Below, piece by piece: positions 9,490-18,401 of a stretch of 64,000 nucleotides of DNA. Origin of the DNA: an uncultured Roseibium sp. (GTDB lineage: Bacteria > Pseudomonadota > Alphaproteobacteria > Rhizobiales > Stappiaceae); NCBI RefSeq assembly GCF_947496995.1, contig NZ_CANMFD010000001.1, forward strand, positions 1,670,692 to 1,734,691, given 5' to 3'. How positions within the stretch are numbered: the stretch's first letter is position 1; each line of letters starts with the position of its first letter. The translations under genes were made by a program, and so were the position numbers. The notes under the pieces are model-generated. The model was not told the DNA's origin. It did not search any database and saw nothing but the letters and a program-made list of their open reading frames with translations.

Positions 9490-10164
9490 ATGCTTGAACG
9501 TCCGATCCTCTACTCCTTCCGCCGCTGCCCATATGCCATCCGGGCCAGGCTTGCGATCTCCGTGAGCGGGCAGACAGTCGAACTGCGTGAGATTGTTCTG
9601 CGGGAAAAAGCGCCTGAATTCCTGAAAACCTCTCCATCCGCCACTGTTCCGTGTCTCAAGGATGGAGAGAACGTAGTGGACGAGAGCCTGGACATCATGC
9701 TCTGGGCGCTGGAACGCAACGATCCTGAACGATGGCTCGTCCCGGAAGTCGGCGACACCACCGGAATGTTCAACCTGATCGAAGAATGCGACGGCCCTTT
9801 CAAGCACCATCTCGACCGCTACAAATACGACACCCGCCACCCGGACGCCGTCCGGGAGGAGGAGCGCTCCAGAGCTTCCGATTTCCTGTGGCGTCTCGAT
9901 AACCGGCTGTCGGCAAGCCCCTGGTTGTCCGGGACAAGGCCTGCGCTCGCCGATTTTGCCGTTCTGCCTTTTGTGCGCCAGTTCGCCAACACGGACCGGA
10001 CGTGGTTCGAGGGTGAGGGCTGGAGTGGACTGCTGCACTGGCTGGAAGCCTTCGAACGCTCCGAGCTGTACCATGCGGTCATGCACAAATGGCCCCGCTG
10101 GAGCAACGGCGATGCGCCGGTTCTGTTTCCCGAGGAAATACCGGCCGAGACTTCTACGAAGTGA
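9490..10164 (+). CDS. Glutathione S-transferase family protein
   Basis: A 224-residue protein with an N-terminal thioredoxin-like domain (ILYSFRRCPYAIRARLAI, residues 6-23) whose CPY segment sits where the catalytic cysteine or serine of GSTs lies. The cis-proline/acidic region follows (SATVPCLKDGENVVDESLDIM). The C-terminal helical domain contains SPWLSGTRPALADFAVLPFVRQFA, with the conserved GST N-capping ADFAV motif. The start at 9490 was chosen over an upstream in-frame codon because it begins the thioredoxin fold directly. The 3' end overlaps the convergent DUF2336 gene by 11 bases. It lies between two DUF2336 paralogues on the opposite strand. Confidence 0.87.
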   Translation: MLERPILYSFRRCPYAIRARLAISVSGQTVELREIVLREKAPEFLKTSPSATVPCLKDGENVVDESLDIMLWALERNDPERWLVPEVGDTTGMFNLIEECDGPFKHHLDRYKYDTRHPDAVREEERSRASDFLWRLDNRLSASPWLSGTRPALADFAVLPFVRQFANTDRTWFEGEGWSGLLHWLEAFERSELYHAVMHKWPRWSNGDAPVLFPEEIPAETSTK

Positions 10165-11176
10165 TGCGGGCGAGTTCCTTTGGCGGCGCGGCGGCTTTCT
10201 GGGCGTTCTCCAGTTGCATGACCATCAGGTTCAGAAGCCGGGTCGCGTCGCGTGCATCCAGGAGGCTGTAGTTGGATGCCCAGAGCGTGATGATCGACGC
10301 AGGCAGGCGCAGGTGACTTCCCCGGACACGGCACAATGTCGAGTAGGCCAGATCGCCGACACCGAGCGTCTTGCAGATCACGGCAAGGCCGGTGGCATCG
10401 AAACGGACCATAAGGTGGGACACGGTCTGTTCGGGCACACCGGAGACTTCCGCCATGAGAGAGGCGACGGCCATCAGGTTCTTGTCGAGGCAGAGTTGGG
10501 TCAGAACCTGATCCAGATGAACACCGCCTGTTTTGAGGATGGCAAGCCAGTCCGCGATCGGAATGCGGATATCGCGCTCGGCGAGCTCCGGGCCGACGGT
10601 CAGGTCGCTTTCCTCCCTGAGCAAATCCTGGATGAGTTGCTCGTTCGACTTGCGCAGATGGGAAATCTTGTTGCCCATCTTGCCGGGCAGTTCCGCAACG
10701 AGCCGGTCGAAGTCCTCCGGCGAGATGTCCGCCCCCAGATTGCAGAGAATGAACCTGCGAACTTCGGCGTCTCCCAGAGACAGAAGCAGCGTTGTGAGTT
10801 CGCGGCTGAGAACCCCTCTCTGCGAGATCGCCTTCAGGTGTTCCTGACCTTTTTCACGTGCGAGCTGCATCAGGTCTTCTTCGCTCAAGGCGGGAGACTT
10901 CTCGAGCATGGGGGCCGCGATAGAGGCCTCTTCGGACGCCAGCAGGCGTGCCAGATCGCGCGAGGTGGATGAACTGCCGGCGAGCTTTTCGCTGATCCTC
11001 CGCTTCGTCGAGTGTTCAAGATCCGACAGGGTATTTGCCAGAACGGCGTTGAGCGAGTCGACTTCACCTGCGTCCAGAGAATTCAGTCCCGTGGCGAGCT
11101 GATCGGCCACAAATGCGGCCAGATGATCGCGTTTTTCCTTTGGGCAACTCTCGACAAGGGTACTCAAGGGTGTCAT
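10154..11176 (-). CDS. DUF2336 domain protein (paralogue 3)
   Basis: A 340-residue paralogue of the two genes to its left. It has KRDHLAAFVADQLA near the N-terminus, LPGKMGNKISHLRKSNEQLIQDLL in the middle, then RFDATGLAVICKTLGV and YSLLDARDATRLLNLMVMQL. No membrane segment or catalytic motif is visible. It runs divergently from degP with a 276-base gap and overlaps the end of the convergent GST gene by 11 bases. No good Shine-Dalgarno sequence precedes the ATG. Function is unknown. Confidence 0.8.
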   Translation of the reverse strand: MTPLSTLVESCPKEKRDHLAAFVADQLATGLNSLDAGEVDSLNAVLANTLSDLEHSTKRRISEKLAGSSSTSRDLARLLASEEASIAAPMLEKSPALSEEDLMQLAREKGQEHLKAISQRGVLSRELTTLLLSLGDAEVRRFILCNLGADISPEDFDRLVAELPGKMGNKISHLRKSNEQLIQDLLREESDLTVGPELAERDIRIPIADWLAILKTGGVHLDQVLTQLCLDKNLMAVASLMAEVSGVPEQTVSHLMVRFDATGLAVICKTLGVGDLAYSTLCRVRGSHLRLPASIITLWASNYSLLDARDATRLLNLMVMQLENAQKAAAPPKELARITS

Positions 11177-11342
11177 CGGGAGGGGGACAACTCGATTCCA
11201 ATGGCGTGGATATTGATGCTATTGTCATTAGGATAAGTACCTAAATATTAAAGAATGCCCGACATTTTCGAAGCGTTTTTGTCTTAAATGCGAGCAATTG
11301 CCATCGGCTCCGGGGCAACCTTACAAAAACGTAATGCTACCG

Positions 11343-11354
11343 ACAGGCGCCTGT
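11343..11354. promoter_or_regulatory. 12-bp palindrome upstream of degP
   Basis: ACAGGCGCCTGT is a perfect palindrome about 100 bases upstream of the degP start, in the divergent gap between degP and DUF2336 paralogue 3. It could be an operator; no regulator is recognised. Confidence 0.3.
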
Positions 11355-11452
11355 AAGGATGGCTTGCCTATCTTCCTCATCGAACCAGACGCGCGAATCC
11401 CCGCTCGCGGTCAAAGTGACCTTCAAGTCGAATGTCGGTAGAGGAAGAAAAT

Positions 11453-12979
11453 ATGAAAAATCGTGGCTCAGTCTCACTCTTGCGGTCCCGCCGCGCCAAG
11501 CTGATGGCAGGAGCGGTTGCACTTGGTGCCGCCGGCCTCTTGAGCGCGCAAACCATTGTTCCCAGCCAGCTCGCATTTGCGGACGCGGTTCGTGTGGATG
11601 CACAGGCGCCGACCGACTTTTCCCAGGTTGTCCGCACTGTCAGCCCGGCCGTTGTCTCCGTTCAGGTGAAGCAGGCCGTGGAGCCGCGGATGATGAACTT
11701 CGGCGGCAAGGACAATTCCCAGGAATTCTTCAAGGGGCTTCCGGAAGGACATCCTTTTGAGCGGTTTTTCCGTGAATTCGGCGGCCGCGGCGGCGAGGAA
11801 GGACAGAACCAGCGTCGTTCCCCGCGTCAGTACGGCATGTCGCAGGGCTCTGGGTTCTTCATTTCCGCAGACGGTTATGTCGTCACCAACCAGCATGTGA
11901 TCGACAAGGGGACCGAGTTCACGGTCATCGACCAGGACGGCAAGGAATTTGACGCGACCCTGATCGGCGCCGACAAGCGTACGGATCTGGCTCTGCTGAA
12001 GGTCGAGGGCGACAAGGACTTCACCTATGTCGAATTCGCCAAGGAAGCACCGCAGGTCGGCGAATGGACAGTTGCCATCGGCAACCCCTTCGGCCTTGGC
12101 GGCTCCGTTACGGCCGGTATCGTCTCCGCCCGCGGCCGTGATATCGGCGCAGGTCCCTACGACGACTTCATCCAGATCGATGCGCCCGTCAACCGGGGCA
12201 ACTCCGGCGGTCCGGCCTTCAACATGCACGGCGAAGTCATCGGTGTGAACGCGGCGATCTTCTCGCCCTCCGGCGGCAATGTCGGCATCGCGTTCGCGAT
12301 CCCTGCCTCGACCGCGCAAGATGTCATCATGGAGCTGAAGGATGACGGGACCGTCGTTCGCGGTTGGCTGGGCGTTCAGATCCAGAACGTCACCGATGAT
12401 ATCGCCGAAAGCCTCGGCCTTGATGAGGCTCGCGGCGCGATTGTCGCGGAAGCACAGGAAGACAGCCCGGCCGAGAAGGCTGGATTGCGCTCGGGCGACA
12501 CCATCCTGGCCGTCAACGGCGCCAGCGTGAAAGGTCCGCGTGAGCTTTCCAAGATCATCGCCACCTACGATCCGGACACACGCATCGACGTGACGATCTG
12601 GCGCGACGGCGAAGAGCAGGACGTTTCGGTCACGCTGGGCCGCCTGCAGGAGAAGGAACAGGTCGCAGCGGCAACGCAGACTGAAAAGACCAAAACCAGC
12701 CTGGACGAACTCGGCCTTGTGCTGATGACCCGGGAAGAGGCCGGTCTTGAAGGGAAGGGCGTTTTCATCGCCGAAATCGACCCTGACAGCGCTGCTGCCG
12801 AGAAGGGTCTCAATCCCGGCGATGCCATTCTGGAAGTTGCCGGCGTGAAGGTCGAAAGCCCCGCAGATGTCCTCAAGGCTCTTGAAAAGGCTGAAAAGGA
12901 CGGCCGCAAGGCGGTTCTGTTCCGGGTTGAAGCCAACGAAACGACACGGTTCGTGGCCCTTCCCATGAACCTCGCCTGA
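11453..12979 (+). CDS. degP: Do-family periplasmic serine protease (DegP/HtrA)
   Basis: Envelope quality-control protease/chaperone of 508 residues. A basic N-terminus and hydrophobic signal (residues 15-45) lead to a trypsin-like domain with catalytic triad H148 (VVTNQHVI), D178 (RTDLALL) and S251 (GNSGGPA). Two PDZ domains follow, the first from about residue 300 (GWLGVQIQNV) and the second from about 420. A GAGGAAG ribosome binding site supports the ATG at 11453 over an in-frame GTG or ATG upstream. In rhizobia degP sits between the ccm genes and a FeuP/FeuQ pair; here the right-hand half of that order is kept. Confidence 0.96.
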   Translation: MKNRGSVSLLRSRRAKLMAGAVALGAAGLLSAQTIVPSQLAFADAVRVDAQAPTDFSQVVRTVSPAVVSVQVKQAVEPRMMNFGGKDNSQEFFKGLPEGHPFERFFREFGGRGGEEGQNQRRSPRQYGMSQGSGFFISADGYVVTNQHVIDKGTEFTVIDQDGKEFDATLIGADKRTDLALLKVEGDKDFTYVEFAKEAPQVGEWTVAIGNPFGLGGSVTAGIVSARGRDIGAGPYDDFIQIDAPVNRGNSGGPAFNMHGEVIGVNAAIFSPSGGNVGIAFAIPASTAQDVIMELKDDGTVVRGWLGVQIQNVTDDIAESLGLDEARGAIVAEAQEDSPAEKAGLRSGDTILAVNGASVKGPRELSKIIATYDPDTRIDVTIWRDGEEQDVSVTLGRLQEKEQVAAATQTEKTKTSLDELGLVLMTREEAGLEGKGVFIAEIDPDSAAAEKGLNPGDAILEVAGVKVESPADVLKALEKAEKDGRKAVLFRVEANETTRFVALPMNLA

Positions 12980-12985
12980 TCGGGA

Positions 12986-13007
12986 ACCGGCTCCCTCGGG
13001 AGCCGGT
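12986..13007 (+). terminator. Hairpin downstream of degP
   Basis: A perfect stem (ACCGGCTCCC with GGGAGCCGGT) begins seven bases after the degP stop. No T-run follows. A second imperfect inverted repeat (GGCCGGTCCG with CGGACCGGTC) follows at about 13020-13062. Together they may reduce read-through into the two-component genes. Confidence 0.45.
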
Positions 13008-13142
13008 ACCTGACGGCAGGGCCGGTCCGCCCTCTGCCCCGAAACCCGACGGACCGGTCCTTGCCTTGGGTTCAACGTAAAGAACCCGGCATGGCCGCCC
13101 CGGCCATTGTTATTCCGACACAACTCAAGGTAAAAGGGGGGT

Positions 13143-13829
13143 ATGTTGAGAATTCTCGTTATTGAAGATGATCCCGAAGCTGCCGGTTATCTCGTCAAGG
13201 GCCTGAGTGAACTCGGCCATACGGCGGACCAGGCGGCCGACGGACAGACCGGGCTGCAGATGGCCATCGACAGCAGCTACGATATTCTCATCGTCGACCG
13301 GATGCTTCCGAAGCTGGACGGGCTTTCGCTCATCAAGGAACTGCGCCGGGAAAACAACCACACCCCGGCCCTGATCCTTTCCGCGCTTGGTCAGGTGGAC
13401 GACAGGGTGAAAGGCCTTCAGGCCGGTGGTGACGATTACCTTCCCAAACCCTACGCATTCACCGAGCTGCAGGCCCGTATCGAGGCTCTGGCCCGACGCC
13501 CGAAGTCGGCCCAGCAGGTGGAAACGACCTACACCGTCGGTGACCTGACACTTGATCGCATGACCCGTTCCTGCCGGCGCGGCGAAACGGACATCCCGCT
13601 CCAGCCGCGCGAATTTCGCTTGCTGGAATATCTCATGCAGCACGCCGGCCAGGTGGTCACCCGCACGATGCTGCTGGAAAACGTCTGGGAATATCACTTC
13701 GATCCGCAGACGAACGTGATCGATGTCCATATTTCCCGGCTTCGCGGCAAGATCGACAAGGAATTTGACACACCGCTCCTGCATACGATCCGCGGCGCCG
13801 GGTACACCATCCGTGACACGGTTCACTAA
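13143..13829 (+). CDS. OmpR-family response regulator (FeuP-like)
   Basis: A 228-residue two-component regulator. The receiver domain (1-120) has the acidic pair in VIEDDPEA, the phospho-acceptor aspartate in ILIVDRMLPK and the lysine in DDYLPKPY. A winged-helix DNA-binding domain follows (LTLDRMTRSCRRG to RGAGYTIRDTV). A strong AAAGGGGG site precedes the ATG. It overlaps the start of its kinase by 17 bases, which implies coupled translation. The sequence LSALGQVDDRVKGLQAGGDD and the position after degP resemble rhizobial FeuP, which controls cyclic glucan export genes; the assignment to FeuP is inferred. Confidence 0.9.
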   Translation: MLRILVIEDDPEAAGYLVKGLSELGHTADQAADGQTGLQMAIDSSYDILIVDRMLPKLDGLSLIKELRRENNHTPALILSALGQVDDRVKGLQAGGDDYLPKPYAFTELQARIEALARRPKSAQQVETTYTVGDLTLDRMTRSCRRGETDIPLQPREFRLLEYLMQHAGQVVTRTMLLENVWEYHFDPQTNVIDVHISRLRGKIDKEFDTPLLHTIRGAGYTIRDTVH

Positions 13830-15264
13830 ATTCACCAGAACGACCGCTTTCAAGCTGTCGCTGCTCTATATCGCCGTCTTCACGGTGATGTCCGGGTTCC
13901 TGCTGTTTTATATTTCCGACAGCACCGACACGCTGATGTCGGAGCAGGTTGTCCAGACCGTTGACGCGGAACTGAAGGGACTGTCCGACATCTATGTGCG
14001 GGGAGGGCTGCGCGATCTGGTGGACACCATCGACCGCCGCTCCCGCCACCCCGACGCCAGCCTCTACCTGCTGGTCGATTTCGCAGGCAATGCCCTGGCC
14101 GGGAACATCGCGCGCCTGCCGACCATCGTGCTGGAGGAGGCCGATGGCGGGCTGCGCAGGGTGCGCTACACGCGCCTCGGTCAGGACACGGAAGACATCG
14201 AACGCCAGGCGATGGTCCGAATATTCGAACTGCGCGGCGGGTTCCGCCTGCTTGTCGGCCGGGATCTCGGCGACCAGTTGCTCTTTTCAAATCTGCTGGC
14301 CAATGCTCTGCGGCTCTGGCTGATCCTGGTCGTGATCATGGCAGTGATCACCTGGCTGTTCGTCAGCCGCCGGGTGATGAAGCGTATCGACGAAATCTCC
14401 GCGACCGCCCGCACCATCATGAATGGTGACCTGTCCAGACGGCTGACGCTGGCGGGCAACGAGGACGAATTCGACCGGCTGGCCGTCAGCCTCAACGCCA
14501 TGCTGGAGCGGATCGAACTGCTAATGCAGTCGATGAGGGATGTGACCGACAACATCGCCCATGACCTGAAGACCCCGCTGACGCGGCTCCGGACCCGCGT
14601 GGAAACCACCTTGCGCGAGGCGGAGGGGGAAACGGCGTATCGTCCGGCGCTGGAAGCGACGCTCGAGGAAACCGACAATCTGCTGCGCATCTTCAACGCG
14701 CTTCTGCGGATCGCCCGGATCGAATCCACGGCTCCCGGATCGGTCATGGGGCCGGTGGACATCGACAAGCTTGTCGCGGAGATCGCCGAGCTCTACGAAC
14801 CCTTGATCGAGGATGAAGGCGGTCGGTTGGAAACGGATGTTCCCGCTGGTCTCAAGGCGGACTGCAACAAGGATCTGATCAGCCAGGTCCTCGTCAATCT
14901 CATTGAAAACGCCCTAAAATACGGCCGCTCGGAAAGCGGCGAGCTGCTGATCCGCCTGTCCGGCAAGGAAGAGGCCGGCCGCGTTGTACTGACCGTAACG
15001 GACGCCGGTCCCGGCATTCCGCAAAAGGATCAGGACCGGGTCAAGGAACGTTTCGTCCGCCTGGAGGAAAGCCGTTCCGAACCGGGCACGGGCCTGGGCT
15101 TGAGCCTGGTCAAGGCGGTGGCACGCCTGCATGGTGGAGAATTGCACTTCAACAGTAAGGGTCCGGGCCTTTCCGCCCGGATCGATTTGGCAACGGTGGG
15201 TGACGGGGGTGGTGATGGACGGGGCAGGACATCCGAAAACGCAAGACAGCCACTTGGAAGATGA
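13813..15264 (+). CDS. HAMP sensor histidine kinase (FeuQ-like)
   Basis: Membrane sensor kinase of 483 residues partnering the upstream regulator. It has an N-terminal transmembrane helix (LSLLYIAVFTVMSGFLLFY), a periplasmic sensor of about 130 residues, and a second helix (LRLWLILVVIMAVITWLF). HAMP, the phospho-acceptor box (NIAHDLKTPLTRLR), the N box (NLIENALKYG) and the G boxes (DAGPGIP, GTGLGLSLVKAV) follow. The start is a GTG at 13813 inside the regulator gene; longer in-frame starts would overlap it much more. Its 3' end overlaps glnE by 50 bases. The FeuQ identity rests on gene order. Confidence 0.88.
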   Translation: MTRFTKFTRTTAFKLSLLYIAVFTVMSGFLLFYISDSTDTLMSEQVVQTVDAELKGLSDIYVRGGLRDLVDTIDRRSRHPDASLYLLVDFAGNALAGNIARLPTIVLEEADGGLRRVRYTRLGQDTEDIERQAMVRIFELRGGFRLLVGRDLGDQLLFSNLLANALRLWLILVVIMAVITWLFVSRRVMKRIDEISATARTIMNGDLSRRLTLAGNEDEFDRLAVSLNAMLERIELLMQSMRDVTDNIAHDLKTPLTRLRTRVETTLREAEGETAYRPALEATLEETDNLLRIFNALLRIARIESTAPGSVMGPVDIDKLVAEIAELYEPLIEDEGGRLETDVPAGLKADCNKDLISQVLVNLIENALKYGRSESGELLIRLSGKEEAGRVVLTVTDAGPGIPQKDQDRVKERFVRLEESRSEPGTGLGLSLVKAVARLHGGELHFNSKGPGLSARIDLATVGDGGGDGRGRTSENARQPLGR

Positions 15265-18211
15265 CGGCGGAAAAGCCGCGCTCGCCGATCGCATTTCGGT
15301 GGTTCCGGTAGCTCCCGATCCTGTCCATGCGGCTCTTTTTCTGAAGGACCTTCTTGCGCATGCAGAAGCCGGGGCTTCCCTCGGTGCGCTCTTTCAGAAG
15401 AAGCCGGAAGTGAAAGATTTCCTGACGGGCATTATCGGCAACTCGCCTTTCCTGCGCGATCTCATGCTGACCGACCCCTCAAGGCTTCTGCATATTCTCG
15501 AGGAAGGTCCCGAAGTCCGGATCAGGCGAATTCTGGCCGATGCCTCACAAGCGCGCGCCGAGGACGAGGCCGGCATCATGCGGGCGCTGCGTTTGCTGAA
15601 GCAGGATCTGGCCCTGACCCTCGGTCTTGCCGATGTCTGCGGAGCGGCGGATCTCGACCTGGTGACCGGAGCCCTTGCCGGCTTTGCCGATGCCGCGCTC
15701 ACGGCCGCGATCCGGTTCTGCCTGGACGATCTTGCCCGCCGCAACAAGTTCAATCCGCCAGATCCGGAAAAACCGGAAGAAGGCAGCGGCCTGATCGTGC
15801 TTGCCATGGGCAAACATGGCGCCAACGAACTGAATTATTCTTCCGATATCGATCTGATCGTTCTCTACGATCCCGAACAGGCTCCCATGGCGGGCACGGC
15901 GGAAGCCCCGGTGGAATTCGTCCGGCTGACGCGGCGGCTGGTCAAGATCATGCAGGACAGAACCGCCGACGGATATGTCTTCCGCACCGATCTGCGCCTG
16001 CGTCCCGATCCCGGGGCGACTCCGCTGGCGATGTCCGTTCCCGCGGCACTGGTCTACTACGAATCCCTCGGCCAGAATTGGGAGCGCGCGGCGCTGATAA
16101 AGGCGCGGCCCTGCGCGGGCGATATTCCGGCAGGGGAAGCGTTCCTGCAGGAAATCGTTCCTTTTATCTGGCGTAAATATCTCGATTTCGCCGCGATCGC
16201 CGACGTCCAGTCGATCAAGCGGCAGATCCACATGCACAAGGGCCACAGTGTCATCGCCGTGGCGGGGCACAACGTGAAGCTCGGCCGTGGCGGCATTCGC
16301 GAGGTGGAATTCTTCGTCCAGACGCAGCAGCTCATCGCCGGCGGCCGCAATCCCGCCCTCCGGGGCCGGCGGACGCTGGACATGCTGGACGCACTTTGCG
16401 AGGCGGACTGGATCCGTCCGGAAGCGCGTGACGAGATGGCGCAAGCCTATCGCTTCCTGCGCACTGTCGAACACCGCATCCAGATGCTCAACGACGAGCA
16501 GACCCAGCTTCTGCCCAAGGACAGGGAAGGGGTGATGCGTATCGCCGCGCTGATGGGGTTTGACAGCCTTCAGGCCTTCGAAACGGAATTCCTGGAACAT
16601 GCGCGCAAGGTCCAGCATCATTACGCGGAACTTTTCGAGGACGAGCCGGCGCTGTCGTCAGAACTCGGCAACCTTGTCTTTACGGGTGACGATCATGACC
16701 CGAATACATTGGAAACGCTCTCCGGGCTCGGCTTCAAGAACCCGGCGGACGCCGCCGCCATCGTCAAATCATGGCATTTCGGACGCTACCCGTGCACCCG
16801 CTCGTCCCAGGCGCGCGAACGGCTCACGGAACTGCATCCCACTCTTCTCGGGGCCTTGGCCGCCACGGAGAATGCCGACGCGGCGCTGCGGTCCTTTGAC
16901 AGCTTTCTGGCGAAATTGCCGGCGGGCGTGCAGCTCTTTGCCCTGCTGAAATCCAATCCGCACCTCCTGACGCTTCTCGCCACCACCATGGGCGCCGCAC
17001 CGCGCATGGCCGATACGGTTTCCAAACGGGTGCATGTGCTCGATGCCGTGCTGGATCCGGCCTTCTTCGGCGCGATGCCGAGTGTCGAGGAGTTCCGCAC
17101 CGGCCTTGATCGGACGCTCGGGCAGGCGAGATTTTACGAAGAGGCCCTGGACCGCGCGAGGATCTTTACCCAGGAACAGCAGTTTCTCATCGGCCTGCGC
17201 CTGATTTCCGATACGCTGTCCGCTGACAGGGTCGGCTTCGCGCTGGCCCGGCTGGCCGAGGTGGTGGTTGACCGTATCCTGACGCAGGTCATGAACCATG
17301 TCGGGGAGAGCCACGGCAAGGTTGAGGGCGGGAACGTCGCCGTGCTTGCCATGGGAAAACTGGGCGGCCGGGAAATGACCGCTGCCTCCGATCTCGATCT
17401 GATCCTGCTCTACGAGGCTCCGCCGGACGCGAAGATGTCCGATGGCAAGCGGCCTCTGGCGATCCCGCAGTATTACACCCGCCTGACACAGCGCCTGGTC
17501 ACCGCCCTGTCCGCGCCGACGGCGGAAGGCTCTCTCTACGAAGTCGACTTCCGTCTGCGTCCGTCCGGAAATGCCGGGCCGCTGGCGACCAATCTGGACG
17601 GCTTCATCGATTATCAGGAAAAGAGCGCCTGGACCTGGGAGCACATGGCCCTGACCCGTGGCCGGGTGATTGCCTCCACGTCTCAGAGGTTCCGGCAGAA
17701 GATCTACGAAAATATCTGCAGGACACTCACGCAGCCGCGCGACACGAAGAAGCTTGCCGACGATGTGCGAACGATGCGTGCCCGGATTGAAAAGGACAAG
17801 GGAACAAGAGACATCTGGGATCTGAAACAGGTCGGAGGTGGACTGGTCGACATTGAATTCATTGCCCAGTGCCTTCAACTTGCGCACGCCGGGGAAAACC
17901 CGGCCGTTCTGGCGCAGGGAACCGAGCAGGCGCTGGAATTTCTGCGTGATGCCGGCTGCCTGGAAATCGGCGAGGCCGAATTGCTGCTGGAGGCACTGCG
18001 GCTCTATCAGCGCCTGACCCAGGTTCTGCGCTTGACCCTCACCGGAAAATTTGTCCCGGCGGAAGCGCCCGGCGGGGTCCTCAACCTTCTGGTCCAGGTC
18101 TCGGGAAGTCCGACCTTTGCCCGGCTGGAAACGGAACTTGCCGACCTCCAGGCAAGGGTGCGGGCAGCGTTCGTCCGGCTCGTCGGTGAGGTTCAACCCG
18201 CCGGGGACTGA
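15215..18211 (+). CDS. glnE: Bifunctional glutamine-synthetase adenylyltransferase/deadenylylase
   Basis: Controls glutamine synthetase I by AMP transfer in response to PII protein and glutamine. The 998-residue protein has the two tandem nucleotidyltransferase domains of GlnE: the first with ELNYSSDIDLIVLYD (about residue 205) and the second with MTAASDLDLILLYE (about residue 720). Each is followed by an IEFF/IEFIAQ-type helical region (GGIREVEFFVQT; GGLVDIEFIAQ). The start at 15215 was chosen because it follows GACGGGGGTGG; the frame is open further upstream within the kinase gene. Its target GSI is not in the window, while GSIII at 41.5 kb is. Confidence 0.95.
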   Translation: MDGAGHPKTQDSHLEDDGGKAALADRISVVPVAPDPVHAALFLKDLLAHAEAGASLGALFQKKPEVKDFLTGIIGNSPFLRDLMLTDPSRLLHILEEGPEVRIRRILADASQARAEDEAGIMRALRLLKQDLALTLGLADVCGAADLDLVTGALAGFADAALTAAIRFCLDDLARRNKFNPPDPEKPEEGSGLIVLAMGKHGANELNYSSDIDLIVLYDPEQAPMAGTAEAPVEFVRLTRRLVKIMQDRTADGYVFRTDLRLRPDPGATPLAMSVPAALVYYESLGQNWERAALIKARPCAGDIPAGEAFLQEIVPFIWRKYLDFAAIADVQSIKRQIHMHKGHSVIAVAGHNVKLGRGGIREVEFFVQTQQLIAGGRNPALRGRRTLDMLDALCEADWIRPEARDEMAQAYRFLRTVEHRIQMLNDEQTQLLPKDREGVMRIAALMGFDSLQAFETEFLEHARKVQHHYAELFEDEPALSSELGNLVFTGDDHDPNTLETLSGLGFKNPADAAAIVKSWHFGRYPCTRSSQARERLTELHPTLLGALAATENADAALRSFDSFLAKLPAGVQLFALLKSNPHLLTLLATTMGAAPRMADTVSKRVHVLDAVLDPAFFGAMPSVEEFRTGLDRTLGQARFYEEALDRARIFTQEQQFLIGLRLISDTLSADRVGFALARLAEVVVDRILTQVMNHVGESHGKVEGGNVAVLAMGKLGGREMTAASDLDLILLYEAPPDAKMSDGKRPLAIPQYYTRLTQRLVTALSAPTAEGSLYEVDFRLRPSGNAGPLATNLDGFIDYQEKSAWTWEHMALTRGRVIASTSQRFRQKIYENICRTLTQPRDTKKLADDVRTMRARIEKDKGTRDIWDLKQVGGGLVDIEFIAQCLQLAHAGENPAVLAQGTEQALEFLRDAGCLEIGEAELLLEALRLYQRLTQVLRLTLTGKFVPAEAPGGVLNLLVQVSGSPTFARLETELADLQARVRAAFVRLVGEVQPAGD

Positions 18212-18401
18212 TCGGGCAGGGCCTTCCAGGGGGGCGAAGGCCGTGCTGGATCCGAACCTGCCGCGGTTTAGGTAAGCCGGGGTGCGCAGTGTCTCACTAT
18301 CGGAAAAAGACCGGCGCGTGCTTGCGCGGTGACGCGCGGCACAGGGAAGTGTGGGCCCGATCCTCCAAATTCGCTCCAGGCGAAGTGCACGGAGAGATCA
18401 A

